Source: Myxococcales bacterium (lineage in GTDB: Bacteria > Myxococcota_A > Bradymonadia > Bradymonadales > Bradymonadaceae). From it: 35,265 nucleotides of DNA. The notes under the pieces were generated by a model, which had not been told where the DNA came from, did no database searches, and saw only the letters and a list, made by a program, of their open reading frames with translations. Every line of letters begins with the position of its first letter. Position 1 is the stretch's first letter. The position numbers and the translations under genes are program-made. The stretch lies in NCBI GenBank assembly GCA_007135085.1, contig SLJM01000064.1:1-35265 (forward strand). The letters run 5' to 3'. Positions 32,888-35,265 of this stretch are shown here, in pieces.

Positions 32888-33188
32888 CTCGCTCCTCGTC
32901 ACATCCTCGGTATAATCAGCCCCTTGCAGGGCCATTCATCTCATTTAAACTGACGAACTAGACCTATTGTTCAATCTTATTGAAAAAATTCACAATTCTC
33001 TAATTTTGGTCCCCTTGCCCCCTCCTTGACGGAGGGAGCAGAGCTGGAGGGGATAGCCGACGGCTTAGCAACTGTGGCTGACTCTGACCACCAGCGCCTT
33101 TCAGTCCAGAAAAGGTCTGCCCACTGGCATCGAGGCCGACCGTGGTTAGCGTGAAGGATGCAGATTAGCCCTCTTTTCTGGAAATTTC
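32888..33188. other. 301-bp divergent intergenic region with one hairpin
   Basis: It lies between the EcsC-family gene (minus) and the cytochrome gene (plus). The left part is AT-rich. A perfect hairpin, CCCTCC (33020-33025), loop TTGAC, GGAGGG (33031-33036), is the only clear structure. I could not identify a convincing promoter for either gene. Confidence 0.35.
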
Positions 33189-33731
33189 ATGCCTGCTAAT
33201 TCCCCATCGTCGAACGCACAGCCACCGCCACCGGTGCGCCGCCACCTCTATACGTGGCTCATTCCCCTGATCACGGTGGTCCTGGTCATCGCCGCCGTGG
33301 TGGGCGGACTCTACCTGCAGGCCACCCGTTTCCCGGGAGAAGAAGGGCTGCCCGTAGCTGACGACGTCGAAGGAGGGGCCGAACTCTATGCTCGCTATTG
33401 CGCCACCTGTCATGGTGATCGCGGCCAGGGCACGGCCATGTTTCCTCCGGTGGTCAACACCGATTGGGTGGTGGGCGACAAAGATCGCCTGATCCTGGTC
33501 ACCCTTCACGGGCTCACCGGCCCCATCGAGGTGCGCGGCGAGCTCTACGATTTCGACTACGGAATGCCCGCCTTTGAGGATAGATTGTCCGACGAACAGC
33601 TCGCCAGCGTCTTGACCCATATTCGCACCTCCTGGGGAAACGAAGCCTCTCCAATCACCTCCGAAGAGGTGGCGGCTTTGCGACAAGAATATGAGGGTCG
33701 TACCACGCCCTGGAGAGACGAGGAATTGTAA
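33189..33731 (+). CDS. Membrane-anchored class I cytochrome c
   Basis: 180 residues. A Pro-rich cytoplasmic tip is followed by an uncleaved membrane anchor (about 21-43), which places the heme domain in the periplasm. The heme is attached at CATCH (C71, C74, H75), and Met126 in YGMPAF is the likely distal ligand. The order ELYARYCATCHGDRGQG then GMPAF is the classic single-heme c-type fold, as in small cytochromes and c-type subunits. GGAA lies upstream of the ATG. No oxidase or assembly gene is adjacent, so the electron partner is unknown. Confidence 0.92.
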   Translation: MPANSPSSNAQPPPPVRRHLYTWLIPLITVVLVIAAVVGGLYLQATRFPGEEGLPVADDVEGGAELYARYCATCHGDRGQGTAMFPPVVNTDWVVGDKDRLILVTLHGLTGPIEVRGELYDFDYGMPAFEDRLSDEQLASVLTHIRTSWGNEASPITSEEVAALRQEYEGRTTPWRDEEL

Positions 33732-33776
33732 TCACCGCTAACTTCGATATCCTCAGCGCTCGTGATTGTTGAAAAC

Positions 33777-33798
33777 AGTTCTCATTGCGATGAGAACT
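33777..33798 (+). promoter_or_regulatory. Perfect palindrome upstream of the SDR gene
   Basis: AGTTCTCAT (33777-33785), TGCG, ATGAGAACT (33790-33798): a 9-bp perfect inverted repeat, 18 nt before the SDR ATG and just upstream of its AGGAG site. It could be a repressor operator or a hairpin in the leader. Confidence 0.5.
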
Positions 33799-33815
33799 CA
33801 TCAGGAGATCGAGCG

Positions 33816-34646
33816 ATGAAACGCCTCGCCAATCGAACCGCCGTCATCACCGGCGCCGCCAGCGGCATCGGCCGCGCCACCGCCCAGGCCCTGGCCGAGC
33901 GGGGATGTCATCTGGCCCTGGCCGATATCGACGCCCAAGGGCTCGCCGCCACCCGATCGCTCATCGCCGCCGATCATCCCGATCTCGATATTCGAACTTA
34001 CGACGTCGACGTCGGCGTCGCCGAGCGCGTCGAGCGCTTTGCCTCACAGGTCATCGACGATTTCGGCGCCGCCCATATTCTGGTCAATAACGCCGGCATC
34101 AACGTCACCGCCCGCTTCGAGGAACATAGCCTCGACGATTTCCGGCGCACCTTCGACGTCAACCTGTGGGGAGTCATCCACGGATGCCGCAGTTTTATGC
34201 CCCACCTTCGCGCCGCCGACGAGGCCCATATCGTCAATATTTCGAGCCTCTTCGGCATTCTCGGAACCGCCGGACAGGCCGCATATACGGCTTCTAAATT
34301 TGCGGTGCGCGGCTTGAGCGAGACCCTCCACGAAGAGCTGGCCTCCACCTCGGTGGGCGTCTCTGTGGTCCACCCGGGGTGCATCGACACCAATATCGTC
34401 CACAGCGGCAAATGTTACGACCCCGACCAGGCCGAGCAGATCCGGCAGTTTTTCGCTAAAAACGGCTGTTCCCCCGACGTCGTGGCCAGACGAATCGTAG
34501 AGGCCGTCGAGAGCGATGCCCATCGCGTGCTGGTCACCCGCGAGACCTACGTCATCGACTGGATTCGCCGGCTCATGCCCACCAGGGGAAACCGTTTGGC
34601 CCATCGCTTCATGGCCCGATTCAGCGGGATCGATTTCGAGATCTGA
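33816..34646 (+). CDS. Short-chain dehydrogenase/reductase (SDR)
   Basis: 276 residues from the ATG at 33816, which has AGGAG 9 nt upstream; an in-frame ATG at 33762 would run through the palindrome and has no such support. The classical SDR motifs are the nucleotide loop TGAASGIG (12-19), D37 at the end of strand 2 (LALADID, favouring NAD(H)), NNAG (91-94), and the catalytic Ser143/144, Tyr157 and Lys161 (YTASK). The C-terminus from 240 is basic and helical (IDWIRRLMPTRGNRLAHRF), perhaps membrane-associating. The substrate is unknown. It follows the cytochrome gene by 84 bp. Confidence 0.9.
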   Translation: MKRLANRTAVITGAASGIGRATAQALAERGCHLALADIDAQGLAATRSLIAADHPDLDIRTYDVDVGVAERVERFASQVIDDFGAAHILVNNAGINVTARFEEHSLDDFRRTFDVNLWGVIHGCRSFMPHLRAADEAHIVNISSLFGILGTAGQAAYTASKFAVRGLSETLHEELASTSVGVSVVHPGCIDTNIVHSGKCYDPDQAEQIRQFFAKNGCSPDVVARRIVEAVESDAHRVLVTRETYVIDWIRRLMPTRGNRLAHRFMARFSGIDFEI

Positions 34647-34681
34647 ATTTCTGGACGCGAGTAGTAAAGGCGACGCAGTAG

Positions 34682-35265
34682 ATGGAAACTTTTCTGGATT
34701 CTACATTGCTCACCATCCTGGTGATCGTGACCGTAGCGACCGTATTGGCGTTGGTGCGCGCTCAGAAGCGCGATCGCTGCATGACTCATTTCGACGGCTA
34801 CCACGCCACGCTCGCCGAAAAAGACGGCCGCGTCACCTGGGGGGAGCTCGACGTGCGCACCTCGGGCATAGAGATTCACTATCCCGACCCCAGACGCTCC
34901 CAAAAGGGATTCTGGAAGCAGAGTTTCCTATTTTATCGCGACCAATATGAGGCGATGGACGGAATCTACCGCAGCGTCTCTGGCCTCCCTGAAGATCAGA
35001 AGGAGGCGCGTCACGCCTATCTGCACCGTACGGCCAACCCCGGATTTGTCAGGCGCCTCTACCGCAAGATCCGCAACTGGGTGGGCATGATCCGCGACGC
35101 CCTGGTCCAGTCGGTCTCAGTGCTCATCGGCGCCGCAAAATCCCGGGCTCAGCCGGCGGCGACTGTGCTTACCCGAGATGAGGAGCGAGTCTCCACCCTT
35201 TCGGCAGAGATCATCGGCCACGCCGGCAACGCCTTCGATCCCCTCCTGGAAAAACACCTCTTCAC
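34682..35265 (+). CDS. Membrane protein of unknown function, 3' end cut by window edge
   Basis: 194 codons are open to the window end. An N-terminal membrane helix (about 7-25, LLTILVIVTVATVLALV) is followed by a soluble region: RVTWGELDVRTSGIEIHY, SFLFYRDQYEAMDGIYR, an Arg-rich RRLYRKIRNW, and near the edge NAFDPLLEKHLF. The combination 'G-x-L-x-V-x-x-x-G-I-E-hydrophobic-x-Y' and a late F/Y-D-P-L-L-E-K reminds me of an uncharacterised membrane-anchored family, but I cannot name it. It lies 35 bp after the SDR gene and is probably co-transcribed. Confidence 0.75.
   Translation, partial: METFLDSTLLTILVIVTVATVLALVRAQKRDRCMTHFDGYHATLAEKDGRVTWGELDVRTSGIEIHYPDPRRSQKGFWKQSFLFYRDQYEAMDGIYRSVSGLPEDQKEARHAYLHRTANPGFVRRLYRKIRNWVGMIRDALVQSVSVLIGAAKSRAQPAATVLTRDEERVSTLSAEIIGHAGNAFDPLLEKHLF

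Overview
The window looks like chromosomal DNA of a high-GC, Gram-negative, deltaproteobacterial-type organism (Myxococcota or Bradymonadota-like). This is an inference from gene content: a double-FHA/TPR membrane protein, many lipoproteins with Cys-rich and Ca-binding-like segments, a protein ending in an AgmX/TonB-like domain, a tripartite RND pump, and an EcsC-family protein. No phage, transposase, CRISPR, rRNA or tRNA gene was found.

Layout. 1-3150 (minus): the 5' part of hflX, running off the left edge, and a FHA-FHA-TM-TPR protein. 3459-9180 (minus): a compact efflux operon read tolC-like, adaptor, RND pump. 9298-11455 (plus): a FadL-type outer-membrane protein and a deoxynucleoside kinase. 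11504-14869 (minus): a very large lipoprotein. 15076-17140 (plus): a two-domain lipoprotein and an Smr-domain protein, ending at a strong hairpin against a convergent Fn3/Ig-like lipoprotein (17199-18833, minus). 19041-23291: a small membrane protein, hutI, a four-helix-bundle (S23-like) protein on the other strand, and hutU. The hut genes are interrupted by arrays of short hairpins. 23501-26987 (minus): a membrane sulfatase-fold enzyme followed by a secreted protein with an AgmX/TonB-like C-terminus. 27104-27271 (minus): a stand-alone RNA candidate. 27281-32887 (minus): EcsC-family protein, metallophosphoesterase, a divergent PlsX and an App1/DUF2183-like HAD enzyme, a group suggestive of envelope or lipid work. 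33189-35265 (plus): a membrane-anchored cytochrome c, an SDR and a truncated membrane protein.

Two items stand out. The first is an unassigned structured RNA at 27104-27236 (minus). It has a near-consensus sigma70 promoter, a start point falling exactly on its closing helix, two mutually exclusive folds, and a classical terminator. The second is a family of hairpin arrays at 20839-20935, 21019-21174 and 23418-23490. Stems of different sequence are separated by an almost invariant 8-base spacer TCCAYCCC, the arrays share a head module with a compensatory base change, and one hairpin carries the hutI ribosome-binding site.

All function calls come from reading motifs in translated sequence; no database search or folding program was run.
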